Shown piece by piece: positions 17,072 through 26,806 of a stretch of DNA of 64,000 bases. Position numbers and translations under genes: made by a program. Within the stretch, counting starts at the first letter, position 1. Each line of letters begins with the position of its first letter. This DNA is from Brenneria populi (lineage in GTDB: Bacteria > Pseudomonadota > Gammaproteobacteria > Enterobacterales > Enterobacteriaceae), in NCBI RefSeq assembly GCF_036016195.1, contig NZ_JAYWTM010000001.1, positions 930,001 to 994,000 of the forward strand, given 5' to 3'. The notes beneath the pieces are model-generated. The model saw nothing but the letters and a program-made list of their open reading frames with translations. It did no database searches and was not told where the DNA came from.

Positions 17072-18223
17072 TCAGGCGGCGGCCAACGGTTTTGAATGGT
17101 GATCGACGTTTTTCAACAGCATAACCAGATAACAGAGCGACACCGCTGCGATCAGAACAAACAGCAGGCGATCGGAGTAGGTTTGCATCAGTACCGCCGC
17201 CAGGCTGGGGCCGCTCAGGCTGCCCAGCGTATAGCTCAGCAATAGCGCCTGATTCATCGACACCAGTTCATCCGGACGCACTTTTTCGCAGGCCCATGAC
17301 ATGGCGACAGGATACAGCGTGAAGCCGGCGCACCCCAAGAGGAATAAAGAGGGAGCCATTGCATAGCGGCTAACGCTCAGCATGGCAAGACAGCCGATAA
17401 CCACGGCAAACGTCAACACCCGTAAAACCAGCAGGCGCCCATATCTGTCCGCCATACGGCCGACGGGCCACTGCCCGACAATACCTGCGCTGATCAGCAG
17501 CGCCATCCAGTATCCTACCTTGGCGTCGCTCATCCCCTGGTGAGAAAGATAAAGCGGCATTAGCCCATACAGCGACCCCAGAATAACGCCGGAAATCACG
17601 CAGCCGTGCACGCCTAAGCGGGCATGGCGGTATTTCAGCATCTTCCAGATATTCACCTTACGCTCTTCTTTTATCGGCGGAGGAATATGCGCGAACAGCA
17701 GCGGCAACATTCCCAGGATGATCAACGCCACGGCCCAGGGCAAAACGCTCAGGATCTCTGTTGACACCATGCCAAGCAAAAGCTGCCCTATTACGCTGCC
17801 AATGTAGTAGGCCATCATATACGAAGCTAACAGCCGGCCTCTGTGCGAAGAAGAACCGCTGCACAGCAGCGCGCTTTCAACCACAACCCAAATTAATGCG
17901 CAGCCGACGCCAGCCAGGAAACGCCAGAATAGCCAACTCCATAAATCGCTGGAGATGCCCAATCCGATCGTTGCCACGCCGAATAATAATGCGGCGCAAT
18001 AATAACTGCGATTAAATCCATAATGCCGGATTAACTTACCGGCGAATAATGTCCCAACCAGATTCCCGCTGAAATAAGATGAGCCGACGAGCCCAACCTG
18101 CCAGGTCGGAAGTTGTTGATAACTCAACCAAATTGGCACCAGCGTATTCAATACGGCGATACAAATCGTCAGCAGCAAAAGGCCGCAGAGCAATAAAAGC
18201 ACTGGGCGAGAGTAAGCGGACAT
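17072..18223 (-). CDS. ycaD: MFS transporter YcaD
   Basis: 383 residues with about 12 hydrophobic segments and major-facilitator motifs: GxLADRYGR-like GRMADRYGRLLVLR in the second half and SSYFSGNLVGTLFAGKLIRHYG in the first. It matches the uncharacterised YcaD branch of the UMF/MFS family and occupies the E. coli position near pflA. The start at 18223 (MSAYSRPVLL) is chosen; six weaker codons precede it. The substrate is unknown. It is convergent with pflA. Confidence 0.85.
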   Translation of the reverse strand: MSAYSRPVLLLLCGLLLLTICIAVLNTLVPIWLSYQQLPTWQVGLVGSSYFSGNLVGTLFAGKLIRHYGFNRSYYCAALLFGVATIGLGISSDLWSWLFWRFLAGVGCALIWVVVESALLCSGSSSHRGRLLASYMMAYYIGSVIGQLLLGMVSTEILSVLPWAVALIILGMLPLLFAHIPPPIKEERKVNIWKMLKYRHARLGVHGCVISGVILGSLYGLMPLYLSHQGMSDAKVGYWMALLISAGIVGQWPVGRMADRYGRLLVLRVLTFAVVIGCLAMLSVSRYAMAPSLFLLGCAGFTLYPVAMSWACEKVRPDELVSMNQALLLSYTLGSLSGPSLAAVLMQTYSDRLLFVLIAAVSLCYLVMLLKNVDHHSKPLAAA

Positions 18224-18493
18224 AATTAAATGGATAACCAAAAACCGGAAAAGAATGAGCGCATCATGCCACTGCGCGTTTAAAAGTCAATCCAGGCTAT
18301 ATGAGCAAATAATGATTATTTCCGGCTTGATTGAAATAATTAATCAAACAAAATAGCCAAGCTATAAAACAGTGAGGGGAAAAATACTTAGCCCAATGAT
18401 TTTAAATAGATTTAACTAAAATAATAATCTTAATGCGGCGACGCTGACCTAAAAAAAGAGCGTTCTTGATTAAAAAATATTGCCGTATTGCCT

Positions 18494-18603
18494 AATGCCG
18501 ATTGTTTAAGCGTTGAGATACCGGGGCGGCCACAGGAAAGAGGCGTTCCTACGGGAGTCTCCCCCTGCGTTTACCCTAAAAACCGGCTTAGGTGACCCGC
18601 ATT
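18494..18603. repeat. Dispersed hairpin repeat A, copy 1
   Basis: A unit of about 110 bp beginning AATGCCGATTGTTTAAGC and ending with GGCTTAGGTGACCCGCATT. The ends are imperfect inverted copies of one another and the middle has nested inverted repeats around CTACGGGA. Near-identical units lie at 32749-32860 and 36529-36637. It sits in the ycaD-serS gap; the rest of that gap (18224-18490) is AT-rich with no gene seen. Confidence 0.85.
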
Positions 18604-18618
18604 CGCCGTATTGCCGCA

Positions 18619-18647
18619 TAAAAAAAGCGCCGCCAGGCGCTTTTTTA
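18619..18647 (-). terminator. Terminator of serS
   Basis: GCGCC, loop GCCA, GGCGC flanked by AAAAAA and TTTTTT gives a stem with a T-run on both strands, 24 bp after the serS stop. It is likely the serS terminator. Confidence 0.8.
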
Positions 18648-18670
18648 CAGATAGTTAACATACGGCTTAA

Positions 18671-19966
18671 TCAGCCAATAAATTCCTGGCCGCCCATGTA
18701 GGGACGCAGCACTTCGGGCACGGCAATCCGGCCGTCCGCCTGCTGGTAGTTCTCCAGCACCGCAACCAGGGTACGCCCGACAGCCAGCCCCGAACCGTTC
18801 AGCGTATGAACCAGGCGGGTTTTCTTATCGTTCCTGCTGCGGCAACGCGCCTGCATGCGCCGCGCCTGGAAATCCCACATATTGGAGCAGGAAGAGATTT
18901 CGCGGTAGGTATCCTGGGCAGGCAGCCACACCTCCAGATCATAGGTTTTACAGGAGCCGAATCCCATATCCCCAGTACACAGCAGCACCTTACGATACGG
19001 CAGCTTCAGCAGCTGCAATACGGTCTCGGCTTGAGAAGTCAGCTCTTCCAGCGCCTGCATGGAATCTTCCGGCCGGACAATCTGCACCAGCTCAACCTTG
19101 TCGAACTGGTGCATGCGAATCAAGCCGCGGGTATCGCGTCCGTAAGATCCGGCTTCCGAACGGAAACAAGGCGTATGCGCCGTCATTTTCAGCGGCAGCG
19201 ACTCCTCTTCCAGAATTTCGTCACGCACCAGGTTCGTCAGTGGAACCTCGGCCGTGGGGATCAAGGCATAGTTGCTGGTGTCCACCTCTTCGCTTAATGG
19301 CTTGGTGTGAAACAGATCCTCGCCGAATTTCGGCAATTGCCCGGTGCCATACAGCGTCGCATGGTTAACCAGGTAAGGAACATAGGCTTCCAGATAACCG
19401 TGCTGCTGAGTGTGTAAGTCGAGCATAAATTGGGAAATTGCACGGTGCAGGCGCGCGACCTGTCCCTTCATTACCACGAAACGGGCGCCGGCCAGCTTGG
19501 CCCCGGCGGCAAAATCGACCCCATTGATCCGCTCACCGAGCTCCACATGGTCGCGGATCGGGAAATCAAACCGGCGCGGCTCGCCCCAGCGGCTGACCTC
19601 CTGGTTATCTTTCTCATCCTTGCCGAGCGGCACCGCATCATCCGGTAAGTTGGGGATAGCCAAGGCGATATCGCGGATCTCGGCCTGCAATTGATCCAAT
19701 TCTGATTTAGCGGCATCCAGCTTTTCACCCAACGCGTTAACTTCGCGGCGCAACGGCTCAATATCTTCGCCACGGGCTTTTGCCGCGCCGATCTCTTTCG
19801 ATCGGGAGTTGCGTTCCGCCTGTAGATTTTCGGTTTCTACCTGTAAAACCTTACGACGCTCTTCCTGCTTGCGCAGCGTATCAACGTCCAGTTTAAAGCC
19901 TCTACGAGCCTGTAGTTTTTCGGCGACTGCGTCTAGCTCATTACGCAGTAAATTGGGATCGAGCAT
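18671..19966 (-). CDS. serS: Serine--tRNA ligase
   Basis: 431 residues that charge tRNA-Ser and tRNA-Sec with serine in the cytoplasm. The N-terminal 100 residues form the long antiparallel coiled coil that grips the tRNA long arm. The class II catalytic core has the motif 2 stretch TPCFRSEAGSYGRDTRG near 260-280 and the motif 3 arginine in NGSGLAVGRTLVAVLENYQ near 380-400. The start at 19966 (MLDPNLLRNEL) is canonical. It is 105 bp downstream of rarA on the same strand. Confidence 0.97.
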   Translation of the reverse strand: MLDPNLLRNELDAVAEKLQARRGFKLDVDTLRKQEERRKVLQVETENLQAERNSRSKEIGAAKARGEDIEPLRREVNALGEKLDAAKSELDQLQAEIRDIALAIPNLPDDAVPLGKDEKDNQEVSRWGEPRRFDFPIRDHVELGERINGVDFAAGAKLAGARFVVMKGQVARLHRAISQFMLDLHTQQHGYLEAYVPYLVNHATLYGTGQLPKFGEDLFHTKPLSEEVDTSNYALIPTAEVPLTNLVRDEILEEESLPLKMTAHTPCFRSEAGSYGRDTRGLIRMHQFDKVELVQIVRPEDSMQALEELTSQAETVLQLLKLPYRKVLLCTGDMGFGSCKTYDLEVWLPAQDTYREISSCSNMWDFQARRMQARCRSRNDKKTRLVHTLNGSGLAVGRTLVAVLENYQQADGRIAVPEVLRPYMGGQEFIG

Positions 19967-20071
19967 GCTAATCCTGTGCTTATGATTATCAAATGAAATG
20001 TTGTCGTACACGGCGCATATTACACGGCCGGGCGTCAAAAATACCTCGTTAACCTTACCGCAACGCTTAGT

Positions 20072-21415
20072 TCAGCGGTAGCGTTTTGTCGGGCTATTTT
20101 GATCCTGAGCGGCGAGCCAGGCGAGCTTTTCGCCAATCTTTCCCTCAAGCCCGCGCGACGACGGCGTATAGTAGCGCGCGTCCGCCATCTCGGGCGGAAA
20201 ATAGCTCTCGCCGGCGGCATAGGCGTTGGGTTCATCGTGGGCATAGCGATATTCCGCCCCCAGCCCCATCTCTTTCATCAAACGGGTGGGCGCATTGCGC
20301 AGGTGTTCCGGCACGTCGTAATCGGGCTTTTCGCGCGCGTCCCGCATAGCCGCCTTGAACGCCGTATACACCGCATTGCTTTTCGGCGCGCAGGCCAGGT
20401 ACACGATCGCCTGAGCGATTGCCCGCTCGCCTTCAGCCGGGCCGACCCGGGTAAAACAGTCCCAGGCGGCGATCGCCACCTGCATGCCGCGCGGATCGGC
20501 ATTGCCGACATCCTCGGACGCGATGGCCAGCAAACGCCGGGCGACGTAGAGCGGATCGCCCCCCGCGGTAATGATGCGCGCGTACCAGTACAGCGCGGCA
20601 TCGGGCGCCGAGCCTCTCACCGATTTATGCAGAGCGGAGATCAGATCGTAATAGCGGTCGCCCTTGTTATCAAAGCGGGCGCTACGCTCTCCGGACACTT
20701 CCTTAAGCAACGCCGGCGTCAGGGTACGAACGCCCTTTGCGTCAACCTCGGCCATATCGGCCATCATTTCGAGGCTGTTTAAGGCCCGACGCGCGTCGCC
20801 GTTCACCAACTCGGCCAGCATCCGCCGGGTCTCATCCGGCAATACGATTTTCTGACCGCCGTATCCGCGCTGGCCGTCGTTCATCGCCTGTTGCAGCACC
20901 TGTTCAATATCTTCCGCGGTCAACGCCTTCAGCAAATAGACGCGGGCGCGGGACAGCAGGGCGGAATTAAGCTCAAAGGAGGGATTTTCAGTCGTTGCGC
21001 CGATAAAGGTGATGGTTCCATCTTCGATATGCGGTAAAAACGCATCCTGCTGGCTCTTATTAAAGCGGTGAACCTCATCGACAAACAGGATGGTTCGACG
21101 CCCGGCATGACGATTTTGTCTCGCCCGTTCGATCGCCTCGCGAATCTCTTTTATCCCCGAGGTCACCGCCGAAATACGCTCGACGTCAGCCTGACCGTAA
21201 TGGCCGATTAACTCCGCCAGCGTCGTTTTCCCGGTTCCCGGCGGCCCCCATAAAATCATGGAGTGAAGCTGTCCGGCGACAATCGCGCGCGGCAAAGGCT
21301 TGCCCGCGCCCAAAATATGCTGCTGGCCGATATACTGATCTAACGTCGCCGGCCGCATACGCGCGGCCAGCGGTTGGAACTCGTTGCGGGAAAAATCAAG
21401 TGACAAATTACTCAC
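20072..21415 (-). CDS. rarA: Replication-associated recombination protein RarA (AAA+ ATPase)
   Basis: 447 residues of the MgsA/RarA clamp-loader-like AAA+ ATPase that acts at stalled replication forks. Walker A GPPGTGKTT is near residues 58-66 and Walker B ILFVDEVHRF near 105-114; the C-terminal half is the helical tetramerisation region. The start is a GTG at 21415 giving MSNLSLDFSRNEF, matching E. coli; 12 in-frame codons upstream do not fit. Only 7 bp separate it from lolA upstream, so they are co-transcribed. Confidence 0.95.
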   Translation of the reverse strand: MSNLSLDFSRNEFQPLAARMRPATLDQYIGQQHILGAGKPLPRAIVAGQLHSMILWGPPGTGKTTLAELIGHYGQADVERISAVTSGIKEIREAIERARQNRHAGRRTILFVDEVHRFNKSQQDAFLPHIEDGTITFIGATTENPSFELNSALLSRARVYLLKALTAEDIEQVLQQAMNDGQRGYGGQKIVLPDETRRMLAELVNGDARRALNSLEMMADMAEVDAKGVRTLTPALLKEVSGERSARFDNKGDRYYDLISALHKSVRGSAPDAALYWYARIITAGGDPLYVARRLLAIASEDVGNADPRGMQVAIAAWDCFTRVGPAEGERAIAQAIVYLACAPKSNAVYTAFKAAMRDAREKPDYDVPEHLRNAPTRLMKEMGLGAEYRYAHDEPNAYAAGESYFPPEMADARYYTPSSRGLEGKIGEKLAWLAAQDQNSPTKRYR

Positions 21416-21422
21416 CCGGACC

Positions 21423-22037
21423 TCACTGACGCTGATCGTCCACCGCGACACCTTTCGGCGGAGTAAAAGTAAATTTTGCCGAGTCCACCGCGCTGTTTTG
21501 CTGGTTCTTCAGTACATAGGCGCTACGCTGTCCGTCCTGTTCGGTGGCGGTAAATTTTTTAATGGTGCCGTTATTGGTTACGCTGATGGAAAACTGCTTC
21601 AGATTGCCATTGGCCGATTTCGGCGTAAGCTCAAAATCATCCCCTTGTTGCTTCACGTCGTACTTGCGCCAGTCGCCGGCGTCATTGCGCGTAATCAACA
21701 TAAATGGCGTATTCCCTGTGGCGTCCTTTAGCCAGGTCGCGGTGACCTGCTCGACAAATGGATTGTAAAACCAGAGCGTTTTACCATCCGAAACCAATAC
21801 GCTTTCATCCGGCGACGTGGTCTGCCAGTTAAACAGATTAGGCCGTTTCAGCCACAGTTCGCCTTCGCCTTCCTGCACCGCGGCGCCGTCGGCGCTGGTT
21901 ACCGTTTGACTGAAGCTGGCATGAAAACTGTTCACCTTACTGAGCCGGCTTTGCAAATCGCCGGCGGCATCGGCATACGCCGCCGTTGATACGACTCCCG
22001 CCGCCAGGAAACCGGCGGCCAACCATTTCTTCATCAT
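21423..22037 (-). CDS. lolA: Outer-membrane lipoprotein carrier protein LolA
   Basis: 204 residues including a Sec signal peptide (KKWLAAGFLAAGVVSTAAYA) that sends it to the periplasm, where it carries lipoproteins from LolCDE to LolB. The unclosed beta-barrel features FHASFSQTV and GELWLKRPNLFNWQ, with the conserved arginine in LKRP, are intact. Start at ATG 22037 follows AAAGGA; the ATG at 22034 is nearly as good. It lies between ftsK and rarA, the standard order. Confidence 0.95.
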   Translation of the reverse strand: MMKKWLAAGFLAAGVVSTAAYADAAGDLQSRLSKVNSFHASFSQTVTSADGAAVQEGEGELWLKRPNLFNWQTTSPDESVLVSDGKTLWFYNPFVEQVTATWLKDATGNTPFMLITRNDAGDWRKYDVKQQGDDFELTPKSANGNLKQFSISVTNNGTIKKFTATEQDGQRSAYVLKNQQNSAVDSAKFTFTPPKGVAVDDQRQ

Positions 22038-22211
22038 ACAAAATCCTTTGAATTTACCGACATCGCGGCAGTTGCCGCGAAGAGATCCGACGCGCTGCGT
22101 AGCCAATACTTTAGCCGACCGCATCAGGCGGTGATAGGCGAATTGTCTGCTAATTATCGCTTTTACGCTTCTTTGCATAAGGGCCGCAAACGCAGCCCTT
22201 ATGCTTTATCC

Positions 22212-25200
22212 CTACTCCATTGGCGGCGGCGCCAGCACCTCACGGTTGCCGTTATGCCCCGGCGAGCTGACGATGCCCTGCGCCTCCATCTGTTCGACGA
22301 TGCGCGCCGCGCGGTTATAGCCGATACGGAATTGGCGCTGAACGCCGGAAATGGAGGCCCGGCGTTTATCCACCACGAAGGCGACCGCCTGATCGAACAG
22401 CGGATCGAGCTCATCATCGCCATCGAGGGAGAGGCCGCCGCCCTCTCCGTCATCGCCGCCGCTGACGATGTTGTCGATATACTGAGGCCGCCCGCGGGCT
22501 TTCCAATCCTGAACCACGGCATGCACTTCCTGATCGCGGACAAAAGCGCCGTGCACGCGCACCGGTATCGAAGAGTTGGGCGCCATGTATAACATATCCC
22601 CCATCCCCAGCAGGGATTCGGCGCCGCCCTGATCGAGGATGGTGCGCGAGTCGATCTTGCTGGATACCGTAAATGCGATACGGGTCGGAATATTGGCCTT
22701 AATCAGGCCGGTAATCACATCCACGGACGGCCGCTGCGTCGCCAACACCAGATGAATGCCCGCCGCGCGCGCTTTCTGCGCCAGACGGGCGATCAGTTCT
22801 TCAACCTTCTTGCCCACCGCCATCATCAGATCGGCGAATTCATCCACCATGACCACGATATAGGGCAGCTTCTCCAGGACAGGCGGCGTCATATCCATAC
22901 TGTCGCCCGGCTTCCAGAACGGATCGGGGATCGGACGCCCCATCGCATTCGCCTCCATGACCCGTTCGTTATATCCGGCCAGGTTACGCACTCCCAGCGC
23001 CGACATCAGCTTGTAGCGGCGTTCCATTTCACCGACGCACCAGCGCAATGCGTTCGCGGCATCTTTCATATCGGTGACGACTTCCGTCAGCAGATGCGGA
23101 ATGCCTTCATAGACCGAAAGCTCCAGCATTTTCGGGTCGATCATGATAAAGCGGACCTCTTCCGGCGTCGCTTTATACAACATGCTGATAATCATCGCGT
23201 TAACGCCGACGGACTTACCGGAGCCGGTGGTACCGGCCACCAGTAAATGGGGCATCTTCGCCAGATCGGCCACCACCGGCTGGCCGGCGATATCTTTCCC
23301 CAGCACGATGGCCAGCGGCGAAGGGTTGTCCCGGAACTTGGCGCAGTCCAGCACTTCGCGCAAATAGACGGTTTGGCGATGCTTATTCGGCAACTCCAGC
23401 CCTACGTACGGCTTGCCGGGAATCACTTCGACGATACGCACGGCGACGACCGACAGCGAACGCGCCAGGTCACGCGACAGGTTGGAAATTCGCGCCGCTT
23501 TCACCCCCGGAGCCAAATCCAGCTCAAAGCGGGTAATGACCGGGCCCGGATAGTGATCGACGACCTCGGCTTTGACCCGGTAATCGCTCAGGCGGGCCTC
23601 GATCAGGCGCGCGGTTTGCTCCAGCGCGAAATTGTCCACCGGCGCTTCGCTCGCCGGCGGCGGAGTCAGCAGATCCAGCGTCGGCAGCGGCGTAGTCGGT
23701 TTTTGCAGCGGCTGTTCGTTACGCACCAGGAACGGATGGATAAGGCTGTCCATTATCGATGGGGACGCCGCCGGCGCCTGTTCATCCACGGCGTCCGCCT
23801 CATCGGCCGGCGGCGCTTCCCGCGCCGGCTGCCGCTCGTCGATACGCGCCTCGGAGGGCGCTTGATGAACCGGAGCCGCAATCGGCTCCGAAGACTCGGG
23901 AAGGGTAAATAAAGGCTCGCTGGGGCCGTCATCGACCAAGTCGGCTAACGGGGAAAAACCCAGAACCCGCTCGCCTGACGGCAGATTGGACAGTGCGGAA
24001 TCATCCCACGTCGGCTCGCGTTTGCCCGCGTCGTGCTCATCCTTCGGCTCATAACGCGTCTGCTGCTGGGCGGCGAAATCTTTAGCCAGCCGGGCCTGCG
24101 CCAACGTTTCTTCGTCCTCTTCCTGCAGCGGATATCCTTCGCCGTAGCGCTGACGCTGCCGCTCAATATACTCCTGCTGTAACGCCGCTTCCTGTCGGGC
24201 GATATCGTCCTGCGTATCCTCATCATGCGGGGCGTCAGCCGTATCGCCTTGCGTCTGCGACGCTCTGGCCTGCTGTTCGGCTAACCGCTGCGACGGCAGC
24301 TTGATACCGTACGAGGCCAGCTCCCGGCGGGTTGGAATACGCACCGGATTCGGTCTCGGCAGCTCGGGGCCGACGCCCTGCTTGACCTGCGGATTATCAC
24401 CGTCGTCGGCGCTGAAGGCCGGCATAAAGGTATTATTGGCCGTAAATGACGTTGCGGCGTTTTCCGCCGCCTGCGCTGGCGCCGCGTGAGGCGTCCGGTC
24501 AATAGGATGCTCAACCAGCGGCTGTCTAATCGGCGGCGTGTCCGCGCTGCCCTGGGGATGATAAGCCTCTGCGTCGCCGTCGAGGGAGGATGGCGCGGAT
24601 TCCGGCACCTCAAACGCATACAGCGGCGGGTTGAGCGTCGACGCGTCATCAATCTGTTGACGAACGGCGGGCTGCGCGGACTCGGTCGGCTCATGCCGAA
24701 CCTCGGCCGCCGGCATCGCTTTCGCCTCCTGCGCCGGTGAAGCGGCCGACGACGGGCTTAGACTCTCCGGCTCGTCAGCGCCGGCGTCGCTCAGCGACTC
24801 GTTCACCGAAGGCGCGGAAAACAGAACATCATCCTCCTCGCCGCCCGCGGATTGCGCCGTTTCAGGCTGATGCTCCTGGTACGCCGGCTGTTTCGCATCG
24901 TCCGCTATCCGGGCGTCGCGCTCGCCGTCGTTACGCGAACGGTTAGACATAAACGTCAGGCAGCCCAATACCGCCGCGCCGATTTTCTCCGCAATCGTCA
25001 GCCACGACCAGCCGGTAAACAGCGTCAGCCCCGCCGCCCAGACGCACAGCAAAATCAGCGTCGCCCCCATATTATTAAAGCGGGGCGTCATCGCGCTGCC
25101 CAGCAGGCTTCCCAGCACGCCGCCGGAGGCAAAGTAGTAGAGGTCGTCAATATTCAACGCGGCCAGCCCGCAGGAGGTCAGAATCAACGCCAGCGTGCCG

Positions 25201-25550
25201 ATGAGGCGTAAAGAAAAGGTGAAATAGTCAACCGAGTTCTGGTTGTCGCGCTGCCGGAAGGCCGACCAGCACAGGCACAGCATAATCGGCGGAATGGCGT
25301 AGGCCAGAACGCCGAAAATAAAAAACAGGGTGTCCGCCAGCCAGGCGCCCGCCACGCCGCCGAAATTGTGAATAGGCTCATGCCACGCGGTTTGGGACCA
25401 GCTGGGATCGGACGGGCTGAAACTGAGCAGCGCGACGCCGATATAAACGGCAAACAGCGCCACCACGATCAAAATCGCTTCAAGTAAACGGCGGGTAGCG
25501 CTGAGTTTCCTCAGGGTAATGACTTTATCTTCTGTATATTCCTGGCTCAA
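22212..25550 (-). CDS. ftsK: DNA translocase FtsK
   Basis: 1112 residues, shorter than the 1329 of E. coli because of the linker. The N-terminal 200 residues hold about four membrane helices that localise to the division septum. Residues about 205-620 are a Glu/Gln/Pro/Ala-rich disordered linker. The RecA-like motor follows, with Walker A GTTGSGKSVG near 769 and Walker B IVVMVDEFADLM. The C-terminal gamma winged helix (about 1040-1108) reads KOPS sequences and activates XerCD at dif. It is between lrp and lolA as in E. coli. Confidence 0.97.
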   Translation of the reverse strand: MSQEYTEDKVITLRKLSATRRLLEAILIVVALFAVYIGVALLSFSPSDPSWSQTAWHEPIHNFGGVAGAWLADTLFFIFGVLAYAIPPIMLCLCWSAFRQRDNQNSVDYFTFSLRLIGTLALILTSCGLAALNIDDLYYFASGGVLGSLLGSAMTPRFNNMGATLILLCVWAAGLTLFTGWSWLTIAEKIGAAVLGCLTFMSNRSRNDGERDARIADDAKQPAYQEHQPETAQSAGGEEDDVLFSAPSVNESLSDAGADEPESLSPSSAASPAQEAKAMPAAEVRHEPTESAQPAVRQQIDDASTLNPPLYAFEVPESAPSSLDGDAEAYHPQGSADTPPIRQPLVEHPIDRTPHAAPAQAAENAATSFTANNTFMPAFSADDGDNPQVKQGVGPELPRPNPVRIPTRRELASYGIKLPSQRLAEQQARASQTQGDTADAPHDEDTQDDIARQEAALQQEYIERQRQRYGEGYPLQEEDEETLAQARLAKDFAAQQQTRYEPKDEHDAGKREPTWDDSALSNLPSGERVLGFSPLADLVDDGPSEPLFTLPESSEPIAAPVHQAPSEARIDERQPAREAPPADEADAVDEQAPAASPSIMDSLIHPFLVRNEQPLQKPTTPLPTLDLLTPPPASEAPVDNFALEQTARLIEARLSDYRVKAEVVDHYPGPVITRFELDLAPGVKAARISNLSRDLARSLSVVAVRIVEVIPGKPYVGLELPNKHRQTVYLREVLDCAKFRDNPSPLAIVLGKDIAGQPVVADLAKMPHLLVAGTTGSGKSVGVNAMIISMLYKATPEEVRFIMIDPKMLELSVYEGIPHLLTEVVTDMKDAANALRWCVGEMERRYKLMSALGVRNLAGYNERVMEANAMGRPIPDPFWKPGDSMDMTPPVLEKLPYIVVMVDEFADLMMAVGKKVEELIARLAQKARAAGIHLVLATQRPSVDVITGLIKANIPTRIAFTVSSKIDSRTILDQGGAESLLGMGDMLYMAPNSSIPVRVHGAFVRDQEVHAVVQDWKARGRPQYIDNIVSGGDDGEGGGLSLDGDDELDPLFDQAVAFVVDKRRASISGVQRQFRIGYNRAARIVEQMEAQGIVSSPGHNGNREVLAPPPME

Positions 25551-25578
25551 GCGTCTCTCCAGGGGCCTGTAAAAGGTT

Positions 25579-25701
25579 TATACCCTTCTATCCTTCAAGC
25601 TGCACTGCGTCGGCTTCGCCAACTCGCCCCGCTCGCTTATGCAAGCGCCGAGGGATTCACGCGATCGCCGTCTTGACGCAGCTCGAAATCTATTGGGCGT
25701 A
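25579..25701. repeat. Dispersed repeat B, copy 1 (TATACCC/TATTGGGTATA ends)
   Basis: A 123-bp unit with ends TATACCCTTCTATCC and AAATCTATTGGGCGTA that are imperfect inverted copies, plus inner inverted arms AGCTGCACTGCGTC and GACGCAGCT. Related ends occur at 55675-55690 and 57697-57850. It fills most of the lrp-ftsK gap of 236 bp. Confidence 0.65.
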
Positions 25702-25786
25702 TGACAAAGCGCCAGGAAAACCCGGCGCTGAAACTGTATAAATTCACAGGAGTGTAGCTGAATTTATCGGGTTTTGCACCCATGCG

Positions 25787-26281
25787 TTATCGGGTCTTAA
25801 TGACCAGACGGTTGCTTTGCTTAACTTCCTCCATCACCACATAGGTACGGGTATCGTTTACGCCAGGCAGCCGGAGCAGCGTTTCACCCAGTAGCTTACG
25901 GTACGCGGACATATCCGGCACGCGGGTTTTCAGCAGGTAATCGAAGTCGCCGGAAACCAGATGGCACTCCTGAATTTCTTCAAGCTTTTGCACCGCTGAA
26001 TTAAATTGTTCAAATACGTCGGGCGCGCCGCGGTTCAAGGTTATTTCAACGAAAACCAGCAGCGACGCGTCCAGATAATGCGGATTCAGCAGCGCGGTAT
26101 AGCCGTTAATGAAGCCCTGTCGCTCCAGGCGGCGCACACGTTCCAGACAGGGCGTCGGCGATAGGCCGACCCGTTTGGAAAGTTCGACATTGGAAATACG
26201 CCCGTCTTTTTGTAATTCGTTCAGGATGTTGCGATCGATACGATCGAGATCTTTTCCTGGCCGCTTTTTAGTATCTACCAT
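25787..26281 (-). CDS. lrp: Leucine-responsive regulatory protein
   Basis: 164 residues, the exact Lrp length. The helix-turn-helix is near residues 28-55 (GRISNVELSKRVGLSPTPC) and the RAM/AsnC ligand domain covers about 70-155. Lrp is a global regulator of amino-acid metabolism and sets feast-or-famine gene patterns as an octamer or hexadecamer. It is upstream of ftsK and divergent from trxB, the conserved arrangement. Confidence 0.98.
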   Translation of the reverse strand: MVDTKKRPGKDLDRIDRNILNELQKDGRISNVELSKRVGLSPTPCLERVRRLERQGFINGYTALLNPHYLDASLLVFVEITLNRGAPDVFEQFNSAVQKLEEIQECHLVSGDFDYLLKTRVPDMSAYRKLLGETLLRLPGVNDTRTYVVMEEVKQSNRLVIKTR

Positions 26282-26806
26282 TATTATTGTCTCTCTTCAC
26301 TCTTCCCTGCTCCTGCTACACTCCGACCAACTTCAATGTATCAGAGCCACCCTTAAAGAAGACCCGCTGTCTATTTTGTACATCAACGGTTATTGCTCGT
26401 CGCTATCCGTCATCGCCATGCGCTATTGGCAAAATATCAAGCCAGGCAAAAGCGATTTATCCGTGGTGCAATGACCAGCCAGACAGGCAACGAATAAAAG
26501 GCCGAGCATTCAACTATTCACATACAAAAAATTTTCTCTTACCTAGATGTTTTCGCAAAAGCGCAGCGGATTGTCAAAGTAAAACAACTAAAATCAGAAG
26601 AAAGCACCAAATTAAATAGGGCGGTTCGCCGCTCTGAATCGCCTTCAGCCGTTTTGCTTATGAATATGGTCGATCTATCAGCAAGTTATTGCCGTCATCG
26701 CCGCCAGCGATTAAACAAATAGCTAACAACTTCGCCACACGCTTTTTTTACCCGGTTAATTTCCTTACAATCCCCTCATTGTCCGCCATCGTGAAATGAG
26801 GAACTC
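26282..26806. other. lrp-trxB divergent intergenic region
   Basis: 525 bp without a convincing gene. It should hold the long lrp leader and promoter (lrp is autoregulated in E. coli) and the trxB promoter. A possible trxB -10 element TACAAT lies at 26766-26771. Short AT-rich stretches could bind Lrp, but I cannot name sites. Confidence 0.4.

Noticed and set aside
23247..23912. Long open frame opposite ftsK, Arg-rich.
   Set aside because: Shadow of the conserved motor and linker regions of ftsK, no start signal.
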